Positions 1-8,630 are shown, counted from the stretch's first letter. The stretch is DNA of 64,000 nt from RHLJ01 sp040222455 (GCA_040222455.1 JAVKDD010000008.1:253696-317695); one strand, 5' to 3'. Made by a program: numbers and translations. Notes: generated by a model from the letters alone, not told the origin.

Positions 1-83
1 TCTTCACTAAGAAACTTGTATAACTTTACGATTCTTAGAGCAAAATCATAGCTTTTATCTTTGATAATATTCTGAGTTCTCAT
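1..83 (-). CDS. four-helix bundle protein, N-terminal part only
   Basis: The minus strand opens an ATG at 83 and stays open to the window edge, giving 27 residues (MRTQNIIKDKSYDFALRIVK...). This matches the usual N-terminus of the four-helix bundle family (also called 23S rRNA intervening-sequence proteins), which begins with a short lead, then K-S-Y-x-F-A and R-I-V-x-L-Y-x-x-L. Members are about 120 residues long, so about three quarters of this gene lies outside the window. It starts 25 bases after the radC stop on the same strand. The family has no established enzymatic role. The call rests on a short stretch but the pattern is distinctive. Confidence 0.62.
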   Translation of the reverse strand, partial: MRTQNIIKDKSYDFALRIVKLYKFLSE

Positions 84-108
84 TGAATCATTCTTATTTT
101 TTAATTGA

Positions 109-843
109 TCAATTATAGAGCCGCTCTGCGCGTAGAGAAACAAACTCATATCCAGCAATAATAATATGATCATCAACTGGAATACCTAATAACTTACCCG
201 ATTCTGCGATACGCTTTGTAAGGTTGATATCTGCCGTAGATGCTTTGTTATTTCCAGAGGGGTGGTTATGAAGTAAAATAATTGAATTTGCCTGATTTAA
301 GATAGCTTGCCGAATTACTTCCGCTGGCTCAACGATGGTAGCATTGCTTCCACCTGAACTAATTTGCTGGAAGCCAGTCATCACTTTTTTATTATTTAGA
401 AATGCTACAATGAACACTTCTTTGGTGAGATGCCGAAGTTTTGGTCCGAAAAAAGCCGCGGCATCTTCGGGGCTAGTAATCTGAATTTCTTCTCCTAGTC
501 CTGCAACTTGAATTCTTCTAGCTAGTTCAAATGCAGCTTCAAGGGTAATCGCTTTTACTTTGGCTATACCTGGAATAACACCCAATTCAAGCCACTCTTT
601 TTTAATTAGAGAATGCAGGCCACCAAAATGATCGAGCAAAGCTCGTGACGTTTCAATAACATTCATTTTTTTAGTTCCTGTTCGCAGAAGAATGGCTAGC
701 AATTCGGAATCTGAAAGCGACCCTGCCCCATATTTCATCAACTTTTCTCGGGGTTGCTCATCCGGGCGCATATCTTTTACGGAACGGTTAACAAAATCAT
801 TAGCCGTGAATGATTCTTCAAGAGAGTATATTTTTATATCCAT
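109..843 (-). CDS. radC: RadC family protein (JAB/MPN domain)
   Basis: The protein is 244 residues, slightly longer than typical RadC (about 225). An N-terminal helix-hairpin-helix-like region carries RPDEQPREKL and the GAGSLSDSELLAILLRTGT segment. The C-terminal JAB/MPN domain has the metal-binding HNHPSG motif (first His near residue 192) followed by S-T-A-D. Despite its name, RadC is not securely tied to DNA repair; the JAB fold suggests a metallohydrolase or a DNA-associated role. The first ATG is used, but about 15 N-terminal residues have no equivalent in usual RadC and no strong ribosome site is visible, so a start near residue 20 is possible. Its upstream neighbour on the strand is amn, 100 bases away. 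Confidence 0.9.
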   Translation of the reverse strand: MDIKIYSLEESFTANDFVNRSVKDMRPDEQPREKLMKYGAGSLSDSELLAILLRTGTKKMNVIETSRALLDHFGGLHSLIKKEWLELGVIPGIAKVKAITLEAAFELARRIQVAGLGEEIQITSPEDAAAFFGPKLRHLTKEVFIVAFLNNKKVMTGFQQISSGGSNATIVEPAEVIRQAILNQANSIILLHNHPSGNNKASTADINLTKRIAESGKLLGIPVDDHIIIAGYEFVSLRAERLYN

Positions 844-943
844 TAGTCTTTACGTATGTTTTTAACAGGTAAGACCAGATAATTTAGAATTCCTTACAAT
901 TTTTTTGAAGTCTGTGTTTAAGTAAGAATAGAAAACAGAATTT

Positions 944-2125
944 TTATTCCCCACCACCCATTAATGGCTCGTTAAATGCCCGGATGCTTGAATTTGGTAA
1001 TCCATTTGGGAAATTAGCCTTCACTAATTTGATCGTATCAATTACAATTTGAAGATGTAGTTCTTTCGAGTTTTGGTAGAACTTCTGAGCTGCATCGGTA
1101 AGTTTTGGTTTTCCGTGTAGAGGTTTATCACTCACAGAAAGAAGGGTAGCATGAGGAACGCGATATCGAAATCCATTTGTTGCAACCGTAGCAGATTCCA
1201 TATCTACAGCTAAACTTCTACTTTGATGAATCTGTTGCACAGTATGTTTAGCAGAAAACTCCCAATTTCGATTTCCTGTCGTAAAAACGGTTCCAATTCT
1301 GTGATTTAATCCATGAGAATCAAGTGCTTCTTTTAGGTATAAGTTTAACATATAGTTAGGAATTACCGGATTCCCTATCGGGAATAATTCATCTAACAAT
1401 TTATCATCTCTGAAGTAGCTGTTGGCGAGCACAAAATCACCTATTTCTTGATGATTTCGAAGCCCCCCACAATGGCCAACCATAATCATTGCATCAGGTC
1501 GAAGTACACAAACATGATCAGTTATCGTTTTAGCATTCGAAGGACCTACACCAATATTAATGAGTGTAATACCGCTATTATTATCCAATTTATGATGATA
1601 AGCCGGCATTTGTACTCCATCGCGAACTGGTTTCATACAATCCGGATATTTCTCTAGAAAAACTTCCACATGCATGGCATAATTTGTAAACAGAATATAC
1701 CGTTGAAAATCAGCCGGGTCTGTTCCTGTATAATGAGAAAGTCTATTTAAGGAAATATCTGTTCGTTCTGGCGAAAAAAGAAACATTTTTTTCTTGGTGA
1801 AATCCCATTCCTCTTCGTCGGTATGATCCATCAATTTGGGGTCATTCAAAGGTATTACTGGTCGGGATGGTTTAATTTCGAGATCTGCCTTTTTAGCAAT
1901 CAGCCTTTTTATTTCACGCTTTAAATACCAACGAAATGCTTTAGGTTGAGCCAGTTCTCCTTTAATATTAGGATTATGCTCAGAGTATTCGCGATGAACA
2001 ATCATTTTTGGATACATACCACGCTCATAAATTTCTTCCATCACATCGCACGCATTTTCCGTAGCTTTGGCGAGTTCTTCAGCAGAAGTAAATTCAGAAT
2101 GGCGTAAAAAAAGAGAATCAGACAT
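944..2125 (-). CDS. amn: AMP nucleosidase
   Basis: AMP nucleosidase cleaves AMP to adenine and ribose 5-phosphate in the cytoplasm. The sequence follows E. coli Amn closely: LSHYTGT, ILFTNYAMHV, ITLINIGVGPSNAKTI, VGHCGGL, GDFVLANSYFRDD, the catalytic-region AVDMESATVA, LSVSDKPLHGK, and a C-terminal RAFNEP. With the start at 2125 it is 393 residues, about 90 shorter than E. coli Amn, with the loss mainly in the N-terminal and linker regions. The reading frame remains open upstream to 2206, but that extension overlaps the divergent Nudix gene and has no Amn-like sequence. The Amn ATG (2125-2123) and the Nudix ATG (2124-2126) overlap in CATG. A start two codons earlier (2131, MPMSDS) is also possible. 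Confidence 0.92.
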   Translation of the reverse strand: MSDSLFLRHSEFTSAEELAKATENACDVMEEIYERGMYPKMIVHREYSEHNPNIKGELAQPKAFRWYLKREIKRLIAKKADLEIKPSRPVIPLNDPKLMDHTDEEEWDFTKKKMFLFSPERTDISLNRLSHYTGTDPADFQRYILFTNYAMHVEVFLEKYPDCMKPVRDGVQMPAYHHKLDNNSGITLINIGVGPSNAKTITDHVCVLRPDAMIMVGHCGGLRNHQEIGDFVLANSYFRDDKLLDELFPIGNPVIPNYMLNLYLKEALDSHGLNHRIGTVFTTGNRNWEFSAKHTVQQIHQSRSLAVDMESATVATNGFRYRVPHATLLSVSDKPLHGKPKLTDAAQKFYQNSKELHLQIVIDTIKLVKANFPNGLPNSSIRAFNEPLMGGGE

Positions 2126-2690
2126 GGGCATAAAATCGTTTAAATATACAATAGAACATTGGATAACTACAAAAGAACGTGTGGAATATACGACGAATAT
2201 CTTCAAGGTTTTAAAACGAGATATGAAGATTGATTCTGAGAATCATACGGCTACTTTTTCCATTCTAGATGCTCCTGATTGGATCAATGTGATTGCCTTA
2301 ACCTCTAATAATGAAATTATTCTGGTTGAACAATATCGCTATGGAATTGAAAAACCAACGTTAGAACTACCCGGCGGTGTTTGTGATCTGGGCGAAAGTC
2401 CCTTTGAATCTTCAAAAAGAGAGTTGCTTGAAGAAACCGGGTATTCAAGTGAAAACTGGTTAAGCTTAGGGAATGTGAGCTCAAACCCAGCTATGCAAAC
2501 CAATTACACGCATACTTATTTAGCAAAAGACTGCTTGAAAACCTCCGAACAACAACTTGATGGAAATGAACGCATCCATGTTCATGTACTTCCTTTAGTT
2601 GAGTTTTTAGATATGGTCGGTAAAGGGGAAATCAAACATTCATTAGTTGTAGCGGCCGTGGCTAAATATTTATTAAGTGTGCACAGCTAA
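2124..2690 (+). CDS. Nudix hydrolase, ADP-ribose pyrophosphatase type
   Basis: This 188-residue protein carries a full Nudix box: GVCDLGE, a seven-residue spacer, then RELLEETGY, matching Gx5Ex7REUxEExGU. The preceding WINVIAL and LVEQYRYG segments are typical of the ADP-ribose or ADP-sugar pyrophosphatase subgroup, which releases AMP and a sugar phosphate. Upstream in-frame codons from 2067 lie inside amn and look unrelated; the ATG at 2124 precedes an EHWITTKERVEY segment that matches the family N-terminus. Substrate choice cannot be fixed from sequence. If ADP-ribose is the substrate, its AMP product would be the substrate of the divergent AMP nucleosidase. Confidence 0.85.
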   Translation: MGIKSFKYTIEHWITTKERVEYTTNIFKVLKRDMKIDSENHTATFSILDAPDWINVIALTSNNEIILVEQYRYGIEKPTLELPGGVCDLGESPFESSKRELLEETGYSSENWLSLGNVSSNPAMQTNYTHTYLAKDCLKTSEQQLDGNERIHVHVLPLVEFLDMVGKGEIKHSLVVAAVAKYLLSVHS

Positions 2691-2757
2691 AAAGTTTTAG
2701 GCTTCTTATTTTGCAGAACTATTTTAATACTTTTATTCTCACTCTTACATTCAAATA

Positions 2758-3492
2758 ATGAATATTCTAAAGGAAATAACGTTACTCCCTTCTCACGCAT
2801 TAAACGGGTACTTTGATTTATATACTGGTGGAAAAGATCGTCCAATTTATTTCCCAACTAAAGAAACCAAACCTGAATTATTAGCCTTTGAAGAGAATTT
2901 TGAGGTAATAAAGAAAGAGCATCAAAATGTTGAAAAGCTGAATGCAATTCCTGCTTATGAAGACTTGGATAAGTTTCAATATGATGCCAACAAGCCTCAG
3001 ACCAAATGGAAAGTTTTTGTAATAAATATGATGGGAGACTTTGATGAGGTTGCTGAGAAACTTTGTCCTGAAATCTGCCAAATGATACGGCAAGTCCCAG
3101 ATGTTTTTCAGGCTATGTTTTCTGTGTTAGAACCCGGAAGATCGATACCCGCTCACAAAGGTCCATATAAAGGATATCTTCGCTATCACATTGGTGTAAA
3201 AATTCCAAAAGAAAATCCTCCATGTATTCGCATCGAAGATACTTATCATACTTGGGAAGAAGGAAAAGGCGTGATTTTTGATGATAGCTGGGACCATGAA
3301 GTAATTAACAATGCTACCGAAGAACGTGTTGTTTTAATCGTTGATATATTACGCCCACTACCTAAAGCCCCACACGCTGTAAATAAATTTCTTACCAAAT
3401 ATATTATTAAACCTTTTTATGCTAAAACCTTAATGAAGAATAATGAGGTGTTCTTAAAGAAGATGGCGAATATGGATAAAATTGACTCTTAA
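2758..3492 (+). CDS. aspartyl/asparaginyl beta-hydroxylase family dioxygenase
   Basis: A 244-residue protein of the Asp/Asn beta-hydroxylase family (Fe(II)/2-oxoglutarate dioxygenases, also including lipid A hydroxylase LpxO). Diagnostic segments are VLEPGRSIPAHKGPYKG, with an iron-ligand His near residue 132, then YHIGVKIP, W-E-E-G-K, IFDDSWDHEV with the second His near 179, and a basic ILRP. The family uses two His and lacks the usual third carboxylate ligand. There is no signal peptide and no clear membrane segment, so it should act in the cytoplasm. The substrate could be a protein side chain or a lipid A acyl chain. It lies 67 bases after the Nudix gene and is probably transcribed on its own. 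Confidence 0.82.
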   Translation: MNILKEITLLPSHALNGYFDLYTGGKDRPIYFPTKETKPELLAFEENFEVIKKEHQNVEKLNAIPAYEDLDKFQYDANKPQTKWKVFVINMMGDFDEVAEKLCPEICQMIRQVPDVFQAMFSVLEPGRSIPAHKGPYKGYLRYHIGVKIPKENPPCIRIEDTYHTWEEGKGVIFDDSWDHEVINNATEERVVLIVDILRPLPKAPHAVNKFLTKYIIKPFYAKTLMKNNEVFLKKMANMDKIDS

Positions 3493-3509
3493 ATAGACCT
3501 TAATTCTAT

Positions 3510-3716
3510 TTAGACATTTTCATCTTTTTCTTTTTTCCAAAACTTTAAAGGCTCCCAATCCGTCTCAGGAACCAACTGTTCAGGTACTTCACCAATTTTC
3601 TTCCTTAGTTCGATTTCTTTTCGAACAGATTCGATTTTATCCTGATATTTGAATGGATTGATATGATTTAACATATCGTACAATTCCGGATAGGTGTATT
3701 GAGAATAATCTTTCAT
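3510..3716 (-). CDS. small acidic/basic helical protein, unknown function
   Basis: A 68-residue reading frame converging on the beta-hydroxylase gene. Its pattern, Y-T-Y-P-E-L-Y-D-M-L followed by I-N-P-F-K-Y-Q-D-K-I-E and R-K-E-I-E-L-R, is seen in small conserved bacterial proteins where a helix of the form EL..AL..ID...YPER precedes a basic helix. The tail is rich in Trp and Lys (WEPLKFWKK). It is predicted to be soluble. The region is otherwise empty, and a normal-looking ATG lies 40 bases from the divergent osmC-like gene. I do not know a function. It is probably real, but short. Confidence 0.5.
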   Translation of the reverse strand: MKDYSQYTYPELYDMLNHINPFKYQDKIESVRKEIELRKKIGEVPEQLVPETDWEPLKFWKKEKDENV

Positions 3717-3756
3717 ATTCTAAGAGTAATTAGTTTCAAAGCGTCAGTAAATAACA

Positions 3757-4236
3757 ATGAAATCACATAATTATCAAGCTACCATTGAATGGTCTGGAAA
3801 CCTTGGGGTTGGAACTTCTAGTTATAATGAATATGAGCGAAGTCATTCCATCCATATCCAAGGCAAACCAACTATTGAGGCCTCTTCAGACCCATCTTTT
3901 AGAGGCGATCCGTCCAAGCACAATCCAGAAGAGTTATTTCTAAGTTCGCTTTCATCCTGCCATATGCTTTGGTTTTTACATTTATGTTCGGTTGAAGGAA
4001 TTGTGGTAACTGAATATATTGATATCGCTGAAGGAACTATGCAGGAAAAAAAAGATGGGCGCGGAAGGTTTACAGAAGTTGTTCTTAGTCCAAAAGTTAC
4101 TGTGATAGAGGAACGAATGGGAACCAAACTCGATTCCATTCATCAGAAAGCAAATCAGATGTGCTTTATTGCAAAGTCATGCAATTTCCCCGTTAGACAT
4201 AAATCAACTTATAAAGTTATATCTGATACAAATTAA
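3757..4236 (+). CDS. OsmC family protein (peroxide reductase fold)
   Basis: A 159-residue OsmC/Ohr-fold protein. The N-terminal half contains DPSFRGDPSKHNPEELFLSS, where the Glu of NPEEL is conserved, followed by LSSCHMLWFL with the first reactive Cys (C68). The second Cys lies in AKSCNFPV (C142), and an extra one is at C136. OsmC proteins reduce organic hydroperoxides through this Cys pair. The sequence is closer to the general OsmC-like group than to classical Ohr. The next gene on the same strand encodes a peroxiredoxin, so the pair may form a small peroxide-defence cluster. Confidence 0.88.
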   Translation: MKSHNYQATIEWSGNLGVGTSSYNEYERSHSIHIQGKPTIEASSDPSFRGDPSKHNPEELFLSSLSSCHMLWFLHLCSVEGIVVTEYIDIAEGTMQEKKDGRGRFTEVVLSPKVTVIEERMGTKLDSIHQKANQMCFIAKSCNFPVRHKSTYKVISDTN

Positions 4237-4359
4237 TATTGACAATCATCCTAATAAGCCTGCTGTCGGAGAAGCATCTACATAATAACCTCTGTAAGAG
4301 AATATATGTGTTGGTTACTCGCTGTGCTTTGGGTGACAAGAAAACTCGAAAATGATACT

Positions 4360-4833
4360 ATGATAGAGACTGGCAAAAAAATGAATACCGATTTCACTTT
4401 TAAAGTAGTTAAGGGTGAAGAAGAACAGGAAATTACATTCTCAGATTTATTAGACAAACCAACAATTGTTTCTGTATATATGAAAAATAATACGTCAAGT
4501 TGTGACCGACAGACCGTTGATCTGGCAGAACATTCTGGTTGGTTTGAAAAAGCGGGATTTAATCTAATCGCGATTAGTAAAGATGGATGTAAATCACATA
4601 TGAATTATGCAAAAAAGCAGGGTATTAATTATATGCTCGCCTCAGACCCAGAATATAAATTTGCTAAAGCAACAGAATCACTTGTAGAAAAGAAAATGTA
4701 CGGTAAGACTTTTACAGGTCCTTCACGTTCTGCCTTTGTTATTGATACAGATGGTACTATTTTGGCATCTATTGAAAAAATTGATACGAAAGCTCATGCC
4801 GAAGAGTTGAAAGCTCTGGTAAATGCCTTGTAA
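4360..4833 (+). CDS. peroxiredoxin, AhpC/TSA-Bcp type
   Basis: A thioredoxin-fold peroxidase of 157 residues from the ATG at 4360. The peroxidatic Cys is C48 in N-N-T-S-S-C-D, keeping the T-x-x-C pair; the Pro usual at the head of the P-x-x-x-T-x-x-C motif is replaced. ISKDGCKSHMNYAKKQGI and a LASDPE segment match the Bcp/PrxQ subgroup, and GPSRSAFVIDTDGTI is the usual C-terminal strand. The frame is open back to 4306, but those 18 residues (MCWLLAVLWV...) are hydrophobic and do not resemble the family. A start at 4381 is another option. It lies 14 bases before topA and may be co-transcribed with it. Confidence 0.85.
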   Translation: MIETGKKMNTDFTFKVVKGEEEQEITFSDLLDKPTIVSVYMKNNTSSCDRQTVDLAEHSGWFEKAGFNLIAISKDGCKSHMNYAKKQGINYMLASDPEYKFAKATESLVEKKMYGKTFTGPSRSAFVIDTDGTILASIEKIDTKAHAEELKALVNAL

Positions 4834-4847
4834 TAAAACAGTTATCT

Positions 4848-7388
4848 ATGAAAAGCCTCGTAATTGTAGAGTCCCCAACAAAGACTAAAACGATCAGTAA
4901 ATATTTGCCTAAAGGATATGATGTAGATTCTTCGATGGGACATATCCGTGATCTTCCTTCGTCGGCGAAGTTGATTCCGGCAAAATATAAAAAAGAATCT
5001 TGGGCTACATTAGGGATTAACCCTGATGATCGTTATTTCGCTATTTATGTTACTCCACCCGATAAAAAGAAGATTGTAAAACGTCTCAAAGCTAAACTCA
5101 AGGATTGCGACGAGCTAATACTAGCAACGGATGAGGATCGTGAAGGAGAGGCCATCTCCTGGCATTTACTAGAAGTACTAAAGCCAAAAGTTCCAGTTAA
5201 AAGAATGGCATTTCGGGAAATTACTAAAGAAGCAGTTCAGAATGCGCTGGAAAATACTCGCGATATTAATATGAATCTGGTTTATGCTCAAGAAACTCGA
5301 CGAATTTTAGATCGACTAGCAGGATATACCGTTTCACCTTTACTTTGGAAAAAGATATCTCCTGGTTTATCAGCGGGCAGGGTTCAATCTGTTGCAGTAG
5401 ATTTTCTTGTTGAGAGAGAAAGAGAACGGATGAAATTCAGAAGTGGAACCTACTACGATTTGCAGGCCTCACTTCAAAAGACTGGTGAAAATGATGAGTT
5501 CAAAGCAGATCTAACTCATTTGAATGATAAGCGAATAGCCAGTGGTAAAGATTTTGATGAGAATACCGGAAAACTGAAAAAGCCAGATTCCGTTGTTCTT
5601 TTAGATGAAGAAAACGCAAGTGCATTAGTTGATGATTTAAAAGCCGCCAATTGGTCGGTTACCAATGTTGAAGTAAATATTCAGAAAAGGAATCCATCGC
5701 CTCCTTTCATTACCTCAACGCTTCAACAAGAAGCGAACCGAAAATTAGGTATGAGTGCTCGCGATGCAATGAGTGTTGCTCAGAAGCTTTATGAGAAAGG
5801 ATTTATCACCTATATGAGAACGGATTCAACCCGACTATCAAGTCAGGCGATTGACGCTGCCCGAACTGGAATTGTTGAGCAGTATGGAGAAGAATATCTA
5901 TTTGAACGAGTAAGAAATTACACGGCGAAAGGGAAATCAGCCCAAGAAGCTCATGAGGCTATTCGTCCATCAGGTTCTAAATTCATCTTGCCAGAGAAAT
6001 CTGGATTGAAAGATCGTGAATTTAAATTATATGATTTGATCTGGAAACGGACGATTGCTACACAAATGGCTGAAGCAGAACTGGAATTCACTGGAGCAAC
6101 TATAACTGCCAAGAATAATGGAACCTCAGCGGATTTTAGAGCAAGTGGAAAAAAGATTTTATTTCCGGGTTTCTTCCGCGCCTATGTTGAAGGGAGTGAT
6201 GATCCTGAAGCAGCACTAGAAAACCAAGAGAATTTTCTACCCGAACTAGTACAAGGAGATGTAACGGATCTACAAGATCTTAATTTTAACTCTCACGAAA
6301 CTAAGCCACCCGCTCGATATACAGAAGCTACATTGGTTAAAGAATTAGAAAAAAGTGGCGTTGGTCGGCCAAGTACTTATGCCGCCGTTATTTCTACAAT
6401 TCAATCCAGAAATTATTGCCGAACAGAAGGAAAAGCGTTGGTACCAACTTTTACAGCTTTTGCAGTAACGGCTTTATTGGAAGAACATTTTCCTGATTTA
6501 GTGGATAGTGATTTCACCTCTGCGTTAGAAGACAAACTAGATGGTGTTGCTAATGGCACCGAAGATCCGGTTAAATATCTAGATGATTATTATAAAGGTG
6601 AAAACGGACTTCGTGCTAAAGTAGATCGTCAAGAAGATAAAATTGATCCTCAGAAGGCGAAGTTATTGGATCTGCCTTTGGAAGGTTTGGAAGGAATTCA
6701 AGTTGCTGTAGGTCGATTTGGACCCTATGCAAAAATGATGAAAGACGGCGAAGAAGTTTCAACATCGTTACCTCACGATATGGACCCGAGTGATGTAACC
6801 GTTGAAAAACTAGAGCAACTCATTAAACTATCGGAAGAAGAAGACAAACCGATTGGGATTCATCCGGAAGAAGGATTGCCAATATTTTTACTTACCGGAA
6901 GATATGGGCCGTATGTTCAACTTGGAGAAGTAACCGAAGAAAATAAAAAACCAAAGAGATCTTCTTTACTTAAAGGAATGACTCCCGAAGATGTTGATCT
7001 AGAACTAGCAATGAAGCTTCTTACACTTCCAAGAAATCTTGGTGAACATCCTGAAGATGGAAAAGTAGTAAAAGCAGGTGTTGGTCGATTTGGACCTTAT
7101 GTGGTTCATGATGGAAAGTTTAAATCCATTCCGAAAGATGGAAATGTGCTCGAAATCCAATTGAACGAAGCGGTAGAATTACTCAAACAAAAAGCTAAAT
7201 CACGAAAAAGTTCAGAACTTAAAGATCTTGGTACTCACCCAGATACAGAGCAACCTATAAAGGTGATGGATGGAAGATATGGACCATACATCAAGCATGG
7301 GAAAAAGAATATTGGCTTGCCTAAAGGTACAGAAGCTGAGAAGTTCACACTTGGAGATGCCATAAGTTTAATTGCTGAGAAAGGTTAA
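4848..7388 (+). CDS. topA: DNA topoisomerase I (type IA)
   Basis: Relaxes negative supercoils through a 5'-phosphotyrosine intermediate. The 846-residue protein starts with the TOPRIM domain (IVESPTKTKTISKYL, then DEDREGEAISWH with the metal-binding acidic residues). The catalytic Tyr is Y322 in FITYMRTDSTRL. The archway and gate regions follow, with ARYTEATLVKELEKSGVGRPSTYA. In place of zinc fingers, the C-terminus has at least four Topo_C repeats marked by GRFGPY or GRYGPY, near residues 620-840. The start is the first ATG, with TOPRIM beginning at residue 2. This is the housekeeping enzyme. Confidence 0.98.
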   Translation: MKSLVIVESPTKTKTISKYLPKGYDVDSSMGHIRDLPSSAKLIPAKYKKESWATLGINPDDRYFAIYVTPPDKKKIVKRLKAKLKDCDELILATDEDREGEAISWHLLEVLKPKVPVKRMAFREITKEAVQNALENTRDINMNLVYAQETRRILDRLAGYTVSPLLWKKISPGLSAGRVQSVAVDFLVERERERMKFRSGTYYDLQASLQKTGENDEFKADLTHLNDKRIASGKDFDENTGKLKKPDSVVLLDEENASALVDDLKAANWSVTNVEVNIQKRNPSPPFITSTLQQEANRKLGMSARDAMSVAQKLYEKGFITYMRTDSTRLSSQAIDAARTGIVEQYGEEYLFERVRNYTAKGKSAQEAHEAIRPSGSKFILPEKSGLKDREFKLYDLIWKRTIATQMAEAELEFTGATITAKNNGTSADFRASGKKILFPGFFRAYVEGSDDPEAALENQENFLPELVQGDVTDLQDLNFNSHETKPPARYTEATLVKELEKSGVGRPSTYAAVISTIQSRNYCRTEGKALVPTFTAFAVTALLEEHFPDLVDSDFTSALEDKLDGVANGTEDPVKYLDDYYKGENGLRAKVDRQEDKIDPQKAKLLDLPLEGLEGIQVAVGRFGPYAKMMKDGEEVSTSLPHDMDPSDVTVEKLEQLIKLSEEEDKPIGIHPEEGLPIFLLTGRYGPYVQLGEVTEENKKPKRSSLLKGMTPEDVDLELAMKLLTLPRNLGEHPEDGKVVKAGVGRFGPYVVHDGKFKSIPKDGNVLEIQLNEAVELLKQKAKSRKSSELKDLGTHPDTEQPIKVMDGRYGPYIKHGKKNIGLPKGTEAEKFTLGDAISLIAEKG

Positions 7389-7435
7389 TTGTTGTGTTGA
7401 CAGCTCCGCTTTTGGGAAGTATTTTAATACGACAA

Positions 7436-7465
7436 TTGATCACCGACCAAAGACTCCTATCTTTG
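7436..7465 (+). promoter_or_regulatory. Bacteroidetes-type promoter for the 7543 gene
   Basis: TTG at 7436-7438 and TATCTTTG at 7458-7465 are separated by 19 bases, matching the Bacteroidetes primary sigma-factor consensus (TTG, about 19 bases, TAnnTTTG). It lies about 78 bases before the ATG at 7543, which itself follows an AAAGGG ribosome site. An imperfect CTCC/GGAG inverted repeat overlaps the downstream box. Confidence 0.5.
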
Positions 7466-7542
7466 CGAGGAGTTGAGTTTTCTGATAAGTTTGAAATTCT
7501 AGTCGACGAAGCAATCTCTTTTTCCAAAGGGAAAAAATCACC

Positions 7543-8109
7543 ATGCAAAAGCGGAATAATTTTCATTTTAAGTATCCACCTAACATACATGTGTTAGATT
7601 TGGCTACGATGGTTAATATGTATAGAAGTAGAGGAGAGCCACGGAAAGCTCCCGGTGGTGAATACTTTGGTTGTGCCATTTCTCAAAAAATTATTAAAGA
7701 GGGGAAATGGTGGTTTGGTGTTTATTATTCTCAAGAGGTTTGGGATGAACTGCTTACCAAAGGAAGTGAAGGTTTTCCGCTTACCAACATCGAGCTAAAT
7801 GTATTGGGTCAAGTTTTTATAAGTGAGGAGGAAGCTCCTCATCGGGAATTTGTGGAAAAAAGTTCGGGCATAACAGAAAAACTGGCTTATCTAATTGTTA
7901 GTGATCTTCGCACATTTGGATTTTTATCTGAAGATGAAGGTGGCTTTGTTCGCATTACACCTCGAGGCGAAAAAGCATTGCATGGTATTGCTCGCCGTAT
8001 TTTTGAAAAGCGATTTATGCCTGAAATGTTGACTCACGCACCCGCTCCCGAAGAACCAAAAATTGAGCAAGCACAAAAGAAAGATAAAGAGCAGACGAGT
8101 TTGTTTTAA
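7543..8109 (+). CDS. hypothetical protein with a winged-helix-like C-terminal half
   Basis: A 188-residue protein I cannot assign to a named family. The start is supported by AAAGGG about 15 bases upstream of the ATG. The N-terminal half is rich in aromatic and Gly residues (GGEYFGCAIS, GKWWFGVYYS). Residues about 100-160 look like a winged helix: helices around EFVEKSSGITEKLAYLIV and SDLRTFGFL, then a wing-like GGFVRITPRGEKAL. The C-terminal 25 residues are charged and probably disordered. A DNA-binding role is only inferred. It sits 154 bases after topA and one base before the next small gene. Confidence 0.75.
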   Translation: MQKRNNFHFKYPPNIHVLDLATMVNMYRSRGEPRKAPGGEYFGCAISQKIIKEGKWWFGVYYSQEVWDELLTKGSEGFPLTNIELNVLGQVFISEEEAPHREFVEKSSGITEKLAYLIVSDLRTFGFLSEDEGGFVRITPRGEKALHGIARRIFEKRFMPEMLTHAPAPEEPKIEQAQKKDKEQTSLF

Positions 8110-8110
8110 G

Positions 8111-8479
8111 ATGAGTTTTGTTAAAAGAAAACTCTGGTTTTATTTGATTTTTTTATTTCTCAACTGTACATATAAACCCATTTCAGATCAAGAACTTCTA
8201 AAGTATGCAACCACACCATATGATAAAGAAACCAAGATGAATACAGAAGAAACTCTTGGTTTCCATAATGGACAAAAAGTAAAAGTTATTTATCCTTGTG
8301 GAGATCTTTGCCCTAGCTACAAAAAAAGAATAGTCTTTTATGAGTTAAAGATTGAGAGGTGCACTAGTACGATTGGGGTAAGAAAAGAAATTAATTTCTT
8401 TAGGGGTAGAGCTGGTAAAACTGAAACTTTTTGCTTGCCAGTAATAATTGCTGACAACTGGAATCAAGTGATTTTATAG
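8111..8479 (+). CDS. small membrane-anchored or secreted protein, unknown
   Basis: A 123-residue protein starting at the ATG one base after the previous stop, so the two are probably translationally coupled. The longer in-frame start at 8063 lies inside the previous gene. Residues about 5-20 are hydrophobic (LWFYLIFLFLNC), ending in a Cys that could be a lipoprotein acylation site, although Asn at -1 is atypical for a lipobox. The rest contains four further Cys (YPCGDLCPS, ERCTS, TFCLP) that could form disulfides in the periplasm. No family is recognised. Confidence 0.6.
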   Translation: MSFVKRKLWFYLIFLFLNCTYKPISDQELLKYATTPYDKETKMNTEETLGFHNGQKVKVIYPCGDLCPSYKKRIVFYELKIERCTSTIGVRKEINFFRGRAGKTETFCLPVIIADNWNQVIL

Positions 8480-8489
8480 AAAATATAAA

Positions 8490-8630
8490 ATCTCCCCTCG
8501 AGGGGAGATGAATAAATCAGCAGTTCCTGATTTATCTGAGGGGTGTTGTGAAGTTTAGTTAAAACGAATCTTCACAACACCCTCCGTCTCGTTTCACTCA
8601 CGTTCAACGATCCACCCCCCTCAAGGGAAG
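8490..8630. repeat. palindromic repeat mosaic
   Basis: The first third of a 392-base gene-free stretch (8480-8871) is a string of hairpins. 8490-8509 is a near-perfect palindrome around CCCCTCGAGGGG. 8512-8520 pairs with 8527-8535 (9 bp, ATAAATCAG). 8541-8553 pairs with 8570-8582 (13 bp, GGGTGTTGTGAAG). A second CCCCTCAAGGG half-palindrome follows near 8617-8628. The first and last parts are imperfect inverted copies of each other, as expected of a mobile or dispersed intergenic repeat. The first hairpin may also terminate transcription of the 8111 gene, though no T-run follows. Confidence 0.7.

Noticed and set aside
1448..1657. Plus-strand frame inside amn
   Set aside because: It is antisense to a conserved enzyme, and its composition is that of a shadow frame.
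4306..4359. N-terminal extension of the peroxiredoxin as a signal peptide
   Set aside because: It is hydrophobic but short, does not match the family and lacks a cleavage site; the ATG at 4360 fits better.
7394..7597. 67-residue plus-strand frame after topA
   Set aside because: It overlaps the better-supported gene at 7543 and the promoter box at 7436-7465, and has no family pattern.
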